From the NCBI RefSeq assembly GCF_021283305.1, contig NZ_JAJSOK010000027.1:1-64000 (forward strand): a stretch of 64,000 nucleotides of DNA, in the 5' to 3' direction. Numbering within the stretch: position 1 is the stretch's first letter; each line of letters starts with the position of its first letter. Position numbers and translations under genes: made by a program. The notes under the pieces were generated by a model, which worked only from the letters and a program-made list of their open reading frames with translations, searched no databases and was not told where the DNA came from. The DNA is from Pseudonocardia kujensis (GTDB taxonomy: Bacteria > Actinomycetota > Actinomycetes > Mycobacteriales > Pseudonocardiaceae). Of the stretch, positions 35,697 to 45,421 are shown one piece after another.

Positions 35697-36275
35697 ATGG
35701 CAGGCGAGCTGGACGGACGGCGGGTCGCCGTCCTCGCGGCCGACGGTGTGGAGCGGGTGGAGCTCGAGAAGCCGCGACAGGCCCTCGACCGGGCCGGGGC
35801 TGCGACCACGCTGCTCTCGATCCACGACGGCGAGATCGCGGCACGCGACCACGACCTCGACGACGCCGGCACGTTCACCGTCGACAAGCTGGTCGGGGAT
35901 GTGTCACCGGACGACTTCGACGCCCTGGTGCTGCCGGGGGGCACGGTGAACCCGGACCAGCTGCGGATGAACCAGACCGCGATGAGCTTCGTCCGCAGTT
36001 TCGTGGACTCCGGCAAGCCGGTGGCCTCGATCTGCCACGGACCGTGGAGCCTGGTCGAGGTCGACCGCGTCCGCGGCCGGCGGCTGACCTCCTGGCCGAG
36101 CGTGCGCACCGACCTGCGCAACGCCGGCGCCGAGGTGGTCGACGAGGAGGTCGTGACCGACGGCAACATCACGACCAGCCGCTCGCCGGACGACCTGCCC
36201 GCCTTCTGCGAGCGCATCGTCCAGGAGTTCGCCGGTGCGGGCGCGTCGGCCGGTGGGCGTGACTCGTCCTCCTGA
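35697..36275 (+). CDS. DJ-1/PfpI family protein
   Basis: A 192-residue protein of the YhbO/PfpI class. The nucleophile is C113 in ASICHGPW with H114 beside it, and LVLPGG lies at 78-82. Relatives are described as general stress proteins, proteases or deglycases of methylglyoxal and glyoxal adducts. It begins one base after the dehydrogenase stop, pointing to a shared aldehyde-stress task. Its last 45 codons reappear in the chimeric remnant at 55467. Confidence 0.9.
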   Translation: MAGELDGRRVAVLAADGVERVELEKPRQALDRAGAATTLLSIHDGEIAARDHDLDDAGTFTVDKLVGDVSPDDFDALVLPGGTVNPDQLRMNQTAMSFVRSFVDSGKPVASICHGPWSLVEVDRVRGRRLTSWPSVRTDLRNAGAEVVDEEVVTDGNITTSRSPDDLPAFCERIVQEFAGAGASAGGRDSSS

Positions 36276-36975
36276 GCCGGGAGCGTCGGGTGGGGGCGGC
36301 CCGGGTGGTCGCGGTGCTTCCGCGGCGAGCCCCGCCGGGGCGGTGGGAGGGCCGGAACGCCGGATCATCTCCTGGCGCCGCCTGGCGGTGTCGCTCGCCG
36401 CGGGCGCCGCGGCTGCGGTCGCCGTGGCCCTGCTCGGCCCGGCCCGGCTGGCGGTCCTCGTCGGCTGGGCCGTTGCCGCGTCGGTCGTACTGGTGTGGGT
36501 CAGCCGCATCAGCTGGCCGCAGGACCAGCGGGGCACCAAGCGCCTGGCGGAGGAAGAGGGGCGGTCCCACGTCACGGACACGGCGGTTCTCGTCGCGGCC
36601 TTGGCGAGCCTGGTCGCAGTTCTCCAGGCCGTCGCCAGCGCCAGCCAGCACGACGCGGTGGCGGTCGCGGTCGTCGTCCTCGCCGTCGTCGACGCGATCC
36701 TGTCCTGGGCGCTGGTGAACACGGTCTTCGCCCTCAAGTACGCACGGCTCTACTTCGCGGGCAACGACGGCGGCATCGAGTTCGGCCAGGACGAGCCGCC
36801 GGTGTACGCCGATTTCGCCTACGTCGCGTTCACCACCGGTATGACCTACGCCGTTTCCGAGACCCGGCTGGAGACCACGCAGATGCGCAAGGTGGGTCTG
36901 GGGCACGCGCTCCTGTCCTACCTGTTCGGGACGGTGGTGATCGCCGTCGCCGTCAGCCTGCTGACCAACCTGTGA
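36259..36975 (+). CDS. DUF1345 family membrane protein
   Basis: About 238 residues with a Gly/Pro/Ala-rich cytoplasmic leader and about five hydrophobic segments. DFAYVAFTTGMTYAVSETRLET followed by MRKVGLGHALLSYLFGTVVIAVAV is the DUF1345 signature. Function unknown. GTG 36259 overlaps the DJ-1 gene by 17 bp; GTG 36235 is an alternative in the same frame. Confidence 0.82.
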   Translation: MTRPPEPGASGGGGPGGRGASAASPAGAVGGPERRIISWRRLAVSLAAGAAAAVAVALLGPARLAVLVGWAVAASVVLVWVSRISWPQDQRGTKRLAEEEGRSHVTDTAVLVAALASLVAVLQAVASASQHDAVAVAVVVLAVVDAILSWALVNTVFALKYARLYFAGNDGGIEFGQDEPPVYADFAYVAFTTGMTYAVSETRLETTQMRKVGLGHALLSYLFGTVVIAVAVSLLTNL

Positions 36976-37072
36976 CACTGCGCCGGGGTGGTATCCGGCT
37001 TCAAAACGGGGCGCTCGCGACCGATCGTCGTGGAGCTGGACGCCGCCGCGGCGGCCGACCGGAGGAGAGGGC

Positions 37073-37312
37073 ATGCGTGCAGAAGATCTGTCAGGAGCGG
37101 ATGCCGCCGTGTACCGCGCCGTTGCCGAGCGGGAGGTCGGCGCGGGTGCGCCCCATCTGCAGGACATCGCCCGCCAGGCAGGGTTGAGCCTGGAGGCGAC
37201 CCGCACGGCCGTTCATCGGCTCCTGCACAGCGAGCCGAAGATCCTGCACGAGGTCCCCGACACCGGTCGGACCGACCTGGGGCCGTTCTACGAACTCGCG
37301 CCCCGCACCTGA
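37073..37312 (+). CDS. Small winged-helix DNA-binding protein
   Basis: A 79-residue protein with a helix-turn-helix (LQDIARQAGLSLEATRTAVHRLL) followed by a short wing (LHEVPDTG). ATG 37073 has GGAGGAGAG upstream. It is small enough to be a regulator or anti-regulator of the adjoining genes. A hairpin follows the stop. Confidence 0.75.
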   Translation: MRAEDLSGADAAVYRAVAEREVGAGAPHLQDIARQAGLSLEATRTAVHRLLHSEPKILHEVPDTGRTDLGPFYELAPRT

Positions 37313-37324
37313 CTCCGCCCGCAG

Positions 37325-37349
37325 GGTTCCGGTCCTCCGGCCCGGAACC
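37325..37349. terminator. Bidirectional hairpin in convergent gap
   Basis: GGTTCCGG (37325-37332) and CCGGAACC (37342-37349) form a perfect 8-bp stem with a 9-base loop. It fills the 40-bp gap between the forward winged-helix gene and the reverse DUF2795 gene. Confidence 0.6.
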
Positions 37350-37352
37350 GGC

Positions 37353-37649
37353 TCACGCCCGGTCCTCTCGCGGAGTGCGCATGTGCTCTGCGACGCGCGG
37401 AGGTGCGTCGGTGCGCGCCTGCTCGGCAGCCAGGCCGGACGGGCGCCGGGGGGCCGGGTCCACTCGCACCGAGCGCACGACCTCCGCGCGGCTGCGGTAG
37501 TCGACCGGCGGGATGGCTCGCAGGCTCCGGAGCACCTCGTCGGGCGCCCCCGCCCGCTCGGCGGCGCTCACGAGGGCGTCCTTGTCCGCCGGGTAGTCGA
37601 CCTCCGCCAGGTAGTCGAGGACCTGCTCCGGGGTCAACGGGGCGGCCAC
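37353..37649 (-). CDS. DUF2795 family protein
   Basis: A 98-residue protein. LTPEQVLDYLAEVDYPADKDALVSAAERAGAPDEVLRSLRAIPPVDYRSRAEV matches DUF2795, a small helical family often next to DUF2267 genes in actinobacteria. Function unknown. GTG 37649 overlaps the TAG of the DUF2267 gene by one base, so the two are coupled. The last 35 residues are Arg/Pro-rich and probably disordered. Confidence 0.82.
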   Translation of the reverse strand: MAAPLTPEQVLDYLAEVDYPADKDALVSAAERAGAPDEVLRSLRAIPPVDYRSRAEVVRSVRVDPAPRRPSGLAAEQARTDAPPRVAEHMRTPREDRA

Positions 37650-38026
37650 TACCGCGCCCCGGCCATGAGGACGTCCAGCTCCCGCCCCATCTGCGAGGCG
37701 ACGTCCTCCCACTCGCCGGGGCTGACGGCCTCCCGTGTCGTCGTGAGAACCGCGGCCACGGCCTTCCGGGCCTCGCCCTCGTCGACCCGCGCCTGCTCCG
37801 CCACCCGGCGCACGAAGTCCTGCGTCTCGAGCGGCTGCGCCTCCTGGGTCGGCGGGATCAGGTCGGGCTGCAGCTCCTTCGGCAGCTGCGACGCGAGGTC
37901 CTTGGCCTCCCCGCCGGTGAGCCGCTCCGCCAGCACCCGCAGCGTCGCGTGCGTCAGCGATTCGGCGATCTCCGGCGGCCGCCCGGTGCGGGCCGAAGCG
38001 GCTCCGATGAACTCCTCGTACTGCAC
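37649..38026 (-). CDS. DUF2267 family protein
   Basis: A 125-residue protein with two DUF2267 repeats. The N-terminal repeat includes QYEEFIGAASARTG and LAERLTGGEAKDLASQLPKELQ; the second begins ETQDFVRRVAEQARVDEGEARKAV. GTG 38026 has GGAGGG close upstream. The family is abundant in stress and dormancy regions but has no assigned chemistry. Palindrome site 4 is 70 bp upstream of its start. Confidence 0.88.
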   Translation of the reverse strand: MQYEEFIGAASARTGRPPEIAESLTHATLRVLAERLTGGEAKDLASQLPKELQPDLIPPTQEAQPLETQDFVRRVAEQARVDEGEARKAVAAVLTTTREAVSPGEWEDVASQMGRELDVLMAGAR

Positions 38027-38096
38027 ATGCCCTCCTCGTGGGATGCGATTGCCCCCGCTGCCGGTCCCATCGAAGCCTCGGACCAGGCGCGGGTCC

Positions 38097-38190
38097 ATCC
38101 GGAGAACTGCCGATATCTCCCCGCTCCACCGTCCCGGTTCCGTCAGCGCCCGCCTTGCCGGCGCTGACGAAGATGGGCAGTTCTGCCGAC
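38097..38190. promoter_or_regulatory. Shared 18-bp palindrome, sites 4 and 5 (divergent promoter)
   Basis: Site 4 is ATCCG-gagaactg-CCGAT (38097-38114) and site 5 is ATGGG-cagttctg-CCGAC (38173-38190), starts 76 bp apart. They separate the reverse DUF2267-DUF2795 pair (70 bp) from forward cydA (225 bp). Confidence 0.65.
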
Positions 38191-38415
38191 GACGCCGGGC
38201 ACCGGCCCGAGGACCCTGGAGGACCGGCGGCCGGCCGGGGACGCAAGCGGGCGATCCCTCAGCGGCTCCGCACCGTGATGCCGTGCCACCCACCTCGGCG
38301 GTTGAGTCTGTGCGACGAGGGGAGGTGGCCGCGTGCTCCCGCTGGCGTCACGGGCGGTCTGCACCCGCCGTCGGAACCTCGCGGGCTGTGGGTGGTGAAT
38401 CCTTTGGGCGAGCCG

Positions 38416-39804
38416 ATGCAACTGCTGCCGGCCCGGGAGCAGATGGCGTTCACGCTCGGCTTCCACATCATCCTGGTGCCGTTCGGGATGGCGTTCACGG
38501 TGCTGATGCTGATTGCGGAGTACCGGGGCATCAGGCAAGGGGACGACGTGGCGCTGCTGCTGGCCCGTCGGTGGTCGCAGGTGGCCGGGGTCCTGTTCGC
38601 CGTCGGCGCCGTCTCGGGGACCGTGCTCTCGTTCGAACTCGGACTGCTGTGGCCCGGGCTGATGGGCCGGTTCGGGGCCGCGTACGGCATCCCCTTCGCG
38701 GTCGAGGGACTCTTCTTCTTCCTCGAGGCGATCTTCGTGGCGATCTACATCTACGGGTGGGGCCGGCTCCGCGGGTGGACGCACTTCTGGAGCGGGGTAC
38801 CGGTCCCGCTGGCCGGGATCGGGGGTACGTGCTCGGTGGTCGCCGCGAACGGCTGGATGAACGAGCCGGCGGGGGTGGTGCTGCGCAGCGGGCAGGTGGC
38901 CGCGGTGCATCCCCTGCAGGTCTACTTCAACGGAGCCTTCTGGTTCGAGGCGCTGCACATGCTGCTGGCCGGCTACATGGTCGCCGGCTTCGTGGTCGCC
39001 GGCGTCTACGCCGTCGGCCTGCTGCGCGGGCGACGGGACCGCTACCACCGGCTGGGCCTGATCATTCCGTTCACGGTGGCCGCCGCGATGACACCGCTGC
39101 AGATCCTCGTCGGTGACGTCGCCGCCCGGGAGGTGTTCCACCGGGAGCCGGCCAAGTTCGCCGCGATCGAACTCCTCCCACGTACGGGCAGCCACGTTCC
39201 GGAGGTGCTGGGCGGCGTCCTGGTCGACGGGCAGCAGCGTTACGGGCTGCCCGTTCCGGCGGCCGCCTCCCTCCTGTCGGGTTCCTCCCCGTCGACGGTG
39301 ATCAGAGGGCTGGACGCGGTCCCGGTGGACGTGCGGCCCCGCGACGACCTCGTGTCGATGGTCCACCTGTCCTTCGACGTCATGGTCGGGATCGGCTTCC
39401 TGCTGCTGGCGCTGTCGCTGTGGTTCGCCGTGTCGTGGTGGCGGCGGCGCAGCTCCCCGGCCAGCCGGTGGTTCCTGCGGCTGACCGCGATCGCCGGTGT
39501 GCTGGCGGTGATCGCCCTGGAGGCCGGCTGGGTGACCACCGAGGTGGGCCGGCAACCCTGGACGGTCGTGGGTCTGCTCCTCACCCGCGACGCGGTGACC
39601 ACCGCCGGGAACCCATGGCCGTTGCTCGTGGGCACTCTGGCGCTCTACGCCGCCGTGGCCTACGGCACGGTGATGGCACTGCGGCTGCTGCGGCGGCGCT
39701 GGGCCGGACACGGCGAACCGGCCGGCGAGGGCTCTGTCTCCTCCGTCCCCTACGGCCCCTCGCGGACCCCGGAGCGTCGGGCCCCGATCGGCGGCCGGTC
39801 GTGA
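38416..39804 (+). CDS. cydA: Cytochrome bd ubiquinol oxidase subunit I
   Basis: A 462-residue membrane protein. H17 in FTLGFHIILVPFG is the expected haem b595-type ligand region, a Met ligand region lies in the middle, and GRQPWTVVG near residue 377 is the bd signature. It has about nine membrane segments and a short quinol loop. ATG 38416 matches the conserved N-terminus; GTG 38395 would add seven residues. The oxidase works at low oxygen and resists nitric oxide and sulfide. cydCD assembly genes are not in the window. Confidence 0.92.
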   Translation: MQLLPAREQMAFTLGFHIILVPFGMAFTVLMLIAEYRGIRQGDDVALLLARRWSQVAGVLFAVGAVSGTVLSFELGLLWPGLMGRFGAAYGIPFAVEGLFFFLEAIFVAIYIYGWGRLRGWTHFWSGVPVPLAGIGGTCSVVAANGWMNEPAGVVLRSGQVAAVHPLQVYFNGAFWFEALHMLLAGYMVAGFVVAGVYAVGLLRGRRDRYHRLGLIIPFTVAAAMTPLQILVGDVAAREVFHREPAKFAAIELLPRTGSHVPEVLGGVLVDGQQRYGLPVPAAASLLSGSSPSTVIRGLDAVPVDVRPRDDLVSMVHLSFDVMVGIGFLLLALSLWFAVSWWRRRSSPASRWFLRLTAIAGVLAVIALEAGWVTTEVGRQPWTVVGLLLTRDAVTTAGNPWPLLVGTLALYAAVAYGTVMALRLLRRRWAGHGEPAGEGSVSSVPYGPSRTPERRAPIGGRS

Positions 39805-40799
39805 GCACGTTCGCGGCCGCTGTGTTGTTCCTCGGCGTCCTCGCCTACGCCGTCCTCGGCGGCGCCGACTACGGTGCCGGTTTCTGGGACCTCACCGCGG
39901 GCGGTGCAGCGCGGGGTCGGCGTCCCCGCCACCTGGTGGACGAGGCGCTGGCCCCCGTGTGGGAAGCCAACCACGTGTGGCTGATCTTCTGCCTGGTCAT
40001 GCTCTGGACCGGCTTCCCGCAGGCGTTCGCCGCGATCATGACGACGCTGTACATCCCGCTCGGGCTGGCCGCGCTGGGCGTCGTCGTGCGCGGCTGCGGG
40101 TTCGCCTTCCGCTCCGTGATGGTCCGGACCGACCAGCAGCGGGTCGCCGGGGCTGCGTTCGCGGTGTCCTCGATCCTGGTGCCGTTCTTCCTCGGGACGG
40201 TGGCGGGTGCCCTCGCATCCGGGCGGGTCCCGTCCGCCGGCAACGGGGACCCGGTGCACAGCTGGGTCAACCCGACCTCGTTGCTCGGAGGTGTCCTCGC
40301 CGTGCTCGTGGCCGCTCTCGTGGCCGGTGTCTTCCTGACCGCTGAGGCGAGCCGCCGCGGCGATGCGACACTGGCCCGGTGGTTCGCCCGCCGGGCCCGG
40401 CTGGCCGCGGCGGGCGCCGGCGCCGTGGCGCTGGCCGGGATCGGCATCCTCCGCGCCGACGCGCCCCGGCTCTTCCACGAGCTGCTCACCCGGGGGCTGG
40501 CGCTGGTCGTGCTGTCGGCCGGCCTCGTGCTCGTCACCGTCCTGTTGCTATGGCGGCTGCCCCCGCGGGTGCTGCAGGGTCTCGCCGCGGGAGCCGCGGC
40601 CACGATCATTCTGGGTTGGGGGGTCGCGCAGTACCCCTACCTGCTGGGAACCCACCTCCCGATCGCTGCCGCCGCGGCCCCGACTCCCACGCTGTCCGCC
40701 TTGACCGTGGTCGCCGCCGCGGCGCTGGTCCTCGTGGTGCCGTCCATGGGGCTGCTGTTCGCGTTGCAGCAGCGCGGGCGTCTGGGCAAAGCCCCGTAG
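39801..40799 (+). CDS. cydB: Cytochrome bd ubiquinol oxidase subunit II
   Basis: A 332-residue membrane protein starting at GTG 39801 within the cydA stop (GTGA). LGGADYGAGFWDL and PVWEANHVWLIF are hallmark CydB blocks, with about nine hydrophobic segments. It pairs with CydA to form the oxidase. The following 209 bp hold a palindrome site and then the chaperone operon. Confidence 0.93.
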   Translation: MSTFAAAVLFLGVLAYAVLGGADYGAGFWDLTAGGAARGRRPRHLVDEALAPVWEANHVWLIFCLVMLWTGFPQAFAAIMTTLYIPLGLAALGVVVRGCGFAFRSVMVRTDQQRVAGAAFAVSSILVPFFLGTVAGALASGRVPSAGNGDPVHSWVNPTSLLGGVLAVLVAALVAGVFLTAEASRRGDATLARWFARRARLAAAGAGAVALAGIGILRADAPRLFHELLTRGLALVVLSAGLVLVTVLLLWRLPPRVLQGLAAGAAATIILGWGVAQYPYLLGTHLPIAAAAAPTPTLSALTVVAAAALVLVVPSMGLLFALQQRGRLGKAP

Positions 40800-40875
40800 C
40801 GATACGCCCCCGGGACGTACCGGAGGACCGCACGGGGCGCACGTTCGATGGTCCGGCCCCACCGCGTGCCACCCC

Positions 40876-40893
40876 ATTGGCAGAACGACCGAT
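40876..40893. promoter_or_regulatory. Shared 18-bp palindrome, site 6
   Basis: ATTGG-cagaacga-CCGAT lies 115 bp before the first gene of the chaperone operon. It shares a 26-bp perfectly identical stretch with site 1 (40879-40904 and 31596-31621). Confidence 0.7.
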
Positions 40894-41008
40894 TGCCGTC
40901 GTCGGGGCGGCAGGCGAGCGTGGACGGCACAGTGCGGCCGGACTTCGATGTGGCCACCGCGCGATCGGCGGCTCACCGTTGACCTCTCTGCGGCAGGAGG
41001 AACGATCC

Positions 41009-41539
41009 GTGACTCTGAAGGACCCGACCGGCTCCCGGGGAGGTGCCGCTGTCCACCCGTGGTCTCCCGGTAGTCCCGGCGCCTCGCCCCGCTCGGCGCG
41101 GCGGACCGTCGCCTCCTACACCAACTACGCGGACGCCGAGCGTGCGGTCGACCGGCTCGCCGACCTCGACTTCCCGGTCGAGCGGGTCGCCATCGTCGGC
41201 CAGGACCTGCAGACCGTCGAGCAGGTGACCGGAAAGCTGGACTATCCCACTGCCGCCTGGCGGGGTGCGGTGAGCGGTGCCGTCCCGGGCGCGCTGCTCG
41301 GCTGGATCTTCGGACTCTTCGGCTGGGCCGATCCGTTGGTGAGCGGGCTTCTGCTCGCCCTCTACGGACTCCTCATCGGAGCGGTGATCGGAGCGATCAT
41401 CGCGGTGATCGTCTACGCGCTCCAGGGAGGTCGCCGGGACTTCGCGTCGGTGGCCTTCATGCGTCCCCAGCGGTTCGAACTGGTTGTCGACGACGAGGTG
41501 GCCGACCAGGCCGCCCGGCTGCTTGCAGAGAGGGTCTGA
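41009..41539 (+). CDS. General stress protein 17M/YflT-like protein with membrane hairpin
   Basis: A 176-residue protein. Residues 32-65 (RTVASYTNYADAERAVDRLADLDFPVERVAIVG) match the YflT/general stress 17M domain. A hydrophobic Gly/Ala-rich stretch of two to three helices follows (about 85-145), then a short soluble tail (FELVVDDEVADQAARLLAERV). GTG 41009 has AGGAGG eight bases upstream. It ends one base before dnaK, so it is the first gene of the chaperone operon. Confidence 0.8.
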   Translation: MTLKDPTGSRGGAAVHPWSPGSPGASPRSARRTVASYTNYADAERAVDRLADLDFPVERVAIVGQDLQTVEQVTGKLDYPTAAWRGAVSGAVPGALLGWIFGLFGWADPLVSGLLLALYGLLIGAVIGAIIAVIVYALQGGRRDFASVAFMRPQRFELVVDDEVADQAARLLAERV

Positions 41540-41540
41540 G

Positions 41541-43424
<1,884 letters not shown>

Positions 43425-43433
43425 GCCCTGGCG

Positions 43434-44027
43434 ATGGGAGAGCCCGGACCGAAGACGCCGTTCGCCCGGCCGGAGGGTGGACCGGCTGCGGACGCGGAGG
43501 TCTCCGAGGCACCGCCTCACCCGGAGGGCGGACCTCCGCGGGAGGCGGCGCCCCCGTCGGCGGACGGCGCGACGGCAGGCCCCACCCAGCGCGCGCTCGA
43601 CGCCGCCGAGGACCGCTGGCGGCGCGCCGCGGCAGACCTGGACAACCTGCGCAAGCGCTACGCGCGGGAGGTCGCACGCGAGCGCGAGATCGAGCGGGAG
43701 CTGGTCACGTCGGCGTTCCTCCCGGTGCTCGACACCATCGACCGCGCGCTCGAACACGCCGCGGCGGACCCCGAATCCATCGTCGAGGGCATCCGCACCC
43801 TCCGTGAGCAGGCTCTCGCGGTCGTCTCGGGGCTCGGCTACGGACGGGAGGACGAACCCGGAGTGCCGTTCGACCCGGCGCGGCACGAGGTGGTGGGGGT
43901 GGTGGACGCCGACGGGGCCGGGACCCCGCCCGGTTCGGTGGCCTCCGTGGTCCGGCCCGGCTACGGCGCCCCGGGACGTCAGCTCCGGCCAGCTGCCGTC
44001 ACCGTGGCGCAGCGGCAGGGGAGCTGA
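43434..44027 (+). CDS. grpE: Nucleotide exchange factor GrpE
   Basis: A 197-residue GrpE: a disordered acidic/Gly-rich N-terminus to about residue 50, a long coiled coil (AAEDRWRRAAADLDNLRKRYA), and the C-terminal beta wing with FDPARHEVVGVVDADGAGTPPGSVASVVRPGY. It releases ADP from DnaK. It starts 9 bp after dnaK and ends 3 bp before dnaJ. Confidence 0.94.
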   Translation: MGEPGPKTPFARPEGGPAADAEVSEAPPHPEGGPPREAAPPSADGATAGPTQRALDAAEDRWRRAAADLDNLRKRYAREVAREREIERELVTSAFLPVLDTIDRALEHAAADPESIVEGIRTLREQALAVVSGLGYGREDEPGVPFDPARHEVVGVVDADGAGTPPGSVASVVRPGYGAPGRQLRPAAVTVAQRQGS

Positions 44028-44030
44028 CCG

Positions 44031-45032
44031 ATGGCCCGCGACTTCTACGAGGTCCTGGGGGTGTCCCGGGACGCCGGCGCCGACGAGATGCAGCAGGCGT
44101 TCCGGCGGTTGGCGCGGCAGAACCATCCGGACGTGAACAAGGATCCGGGGGCGGAGGAGCGGTTCAAGGAGATCAACGAGGCGTACTCCGTGCTGTCGGA
44201 CCCGGAGCTCCGCAAGCGCTACGACCGTTTCGGGGAGGACTTCCGGCGGGTTCCCGAGGACTGGGAGGAGCGCGTCGGAGCCGGGGCGGGCGGATCCGGT
44301 GGCCGGGCCGGTCGTGGTCGCCGGGCGACCTGGACCACGGAGGGCGCCGACGTCGGCGCGGGATTCGGCGGCGGGGGCTTCGACGGCTTCGACGGCATCG
44401 ACATCGAGGACCTCCTGGGAGGCATGTTCGGTGGCCGGGGCCGTGGCCGCGGCCCGCGGGTGGCCCGCACCGCGGGAGCGGATCAGGAGGCCGAGCTCCC
44501 CCTCACCGTGGAGGAGGCCTATCGCGGTGGACGCAAGGAGATCACGCTCAACGGTCCGGAGGGCCCGCGCAGCTACACGGTCACCATCCCACCCGGCGTC
44601 ACCGACGGCCGGCGGATCAGGCTGGCCGGCGAGGGAGGGCGGGGGCTCGGCGACGGCTCGGCCGGAGACCTCTACCTGGTGGTGCGGCTGTTGCCGCACC
44701 CGCTCTTCCGCCTGGAGGGCCGGAACATCCACGTCGACCTGAAGCTCGCCCCGTGGGAGGCGGCGCTCGGCGCGACCGTCCCGGTTGCCGCGCCCGGGGG
44801 CGAGACCAAGGTGACCGTGCCTTCCGGCTCCTCGTCGGGACGACGCCTCCGGCTGCGTGGACAGGGCATGCCGGACCCGGCCGGGCACCCGGGCGACCTG
44901 TTCGCCGAGATCAGGATCATGGTGCCGGCACGGCTCAGCGATCGCGAACGCGAGCTGTACTCCGAACTCGCCTCGTCGTCGACGTTCGATCCGCGCCGCG
45001 CCACGACCGAGGACGCGAGGCGCCGCCGATGA
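44031..45032 (+). CDS. DnaJ/CbpA-type J-domain co-chaperone (no zinc finger)
   Basis: A 333-residue protein: a J domain with HPD at 32-34, a Gly-rich linker to about residue 140 and two C-terminal client-binding beta domains. The four CxxCxGxG repeats of DnaJ are absent, so it is a type II (CbpA-like) J protein. Pairing with the next gene supports this. The C-terminal region has IPPGVTDGRRIRLAGEG and LRLRGQGMP, the two substrate-binding strands. Confidence 0.92.
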   Translation: MARDFYEVLGVSRDAGADEMQQAFRRLARQNHPDVNKDPGAEERFKEINEAYSVLSDPELRKRYDRFGEDFRRVPEDWEERVGAGAGGSGGRAGRGRRATWTTEGADVGAGFGGGGFDGFDGIDIEDLLGGMFGGRGRGRGPRVARTAGADQEAELPLTVEEAYRGGRKEITLNGPEGPRSYTVTIPPGVTDGRRIRLAGEGGRGLGDGSAGDLYLVVRLLPHPLFRLEGRNIHVDLKLAPWEAALGATVPVAAPGGETKVTVPSGSSSGRRLRLRGQGMPDPAGHPGDLFAEIRIMVPARLSDRERELYSELASSSTFDPRRATTEDARRRR

Positions 45033-45421
45033 ACCCACAGAGTCGTCCGCTTCACTACCCGCTGGTCCGGAGTCCGAGACCCGCCCTGCTCGACGAGGAG
45101 GAGTTCGCCCGGCGTTGCGGCCTGCACCCCGAACTGGTGCGGCGGTTCTGGGCGCTGGGGCTGATCCCGGCCGGGCGTCGCGTCGACGGATCCCTCTGGT
45201 TCAGCCCGGCGCAGGTACCGGCCGTCGCACGGTTGCAGCGCTTGCGCGCCGCCCTGCCGCTCAACTACGCCGCCCTCGGACTCGTGTGCGACCTCCTCGA
45301 CCGGATCACCGAGCTCGAGACGGCCCTGCGCGTTCGCGGGCGCGCCGAACCGGTGCGGCGACGCGCCACCACCCAGCGACCGACCGTCGACCGACCGGAG
45401 AGGAGTCAGCGATGGACCTGA
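45029..45421 (+). CDS. CbpM-like chaperone modulator (MerR-type fold)
   Basis: A 130-residue protein starting in the dnaJ stop (ATGA). FARRCGLHPELVRRFWALGLI and RLQRLRAALPLNYAALGLVCDLLDRITELE match CbpM, which binds and inhibits the CbpA J domain. HspR, the classical actinobacterial repressor, is similar in size and fold but has a different wing, so CbpM is preferred. The C-terminus is Arg-rich. It overlaps clpB by 10 bp. Confidence 0.75.
   Translation: MNPQSRPLHYPLVRSPRPALLDEEEFARRCGLHPELVRRFWALGLIPAGRRVDGSLWFSPAQVPAVARLQRLRAALPLNYAALGLVCDLLDRITELETALRVRGRAEPVRRRATTQRPTVDRPERSQRWT

Noticed and set aside
45029..45421. HspR repressor identity for the small MerR-fold gene after dnaJ
   Set aside because: Helix and C-terminal patterns fit CbpM better, the J protein is CbpA-type, and no HAIR operator is visible.
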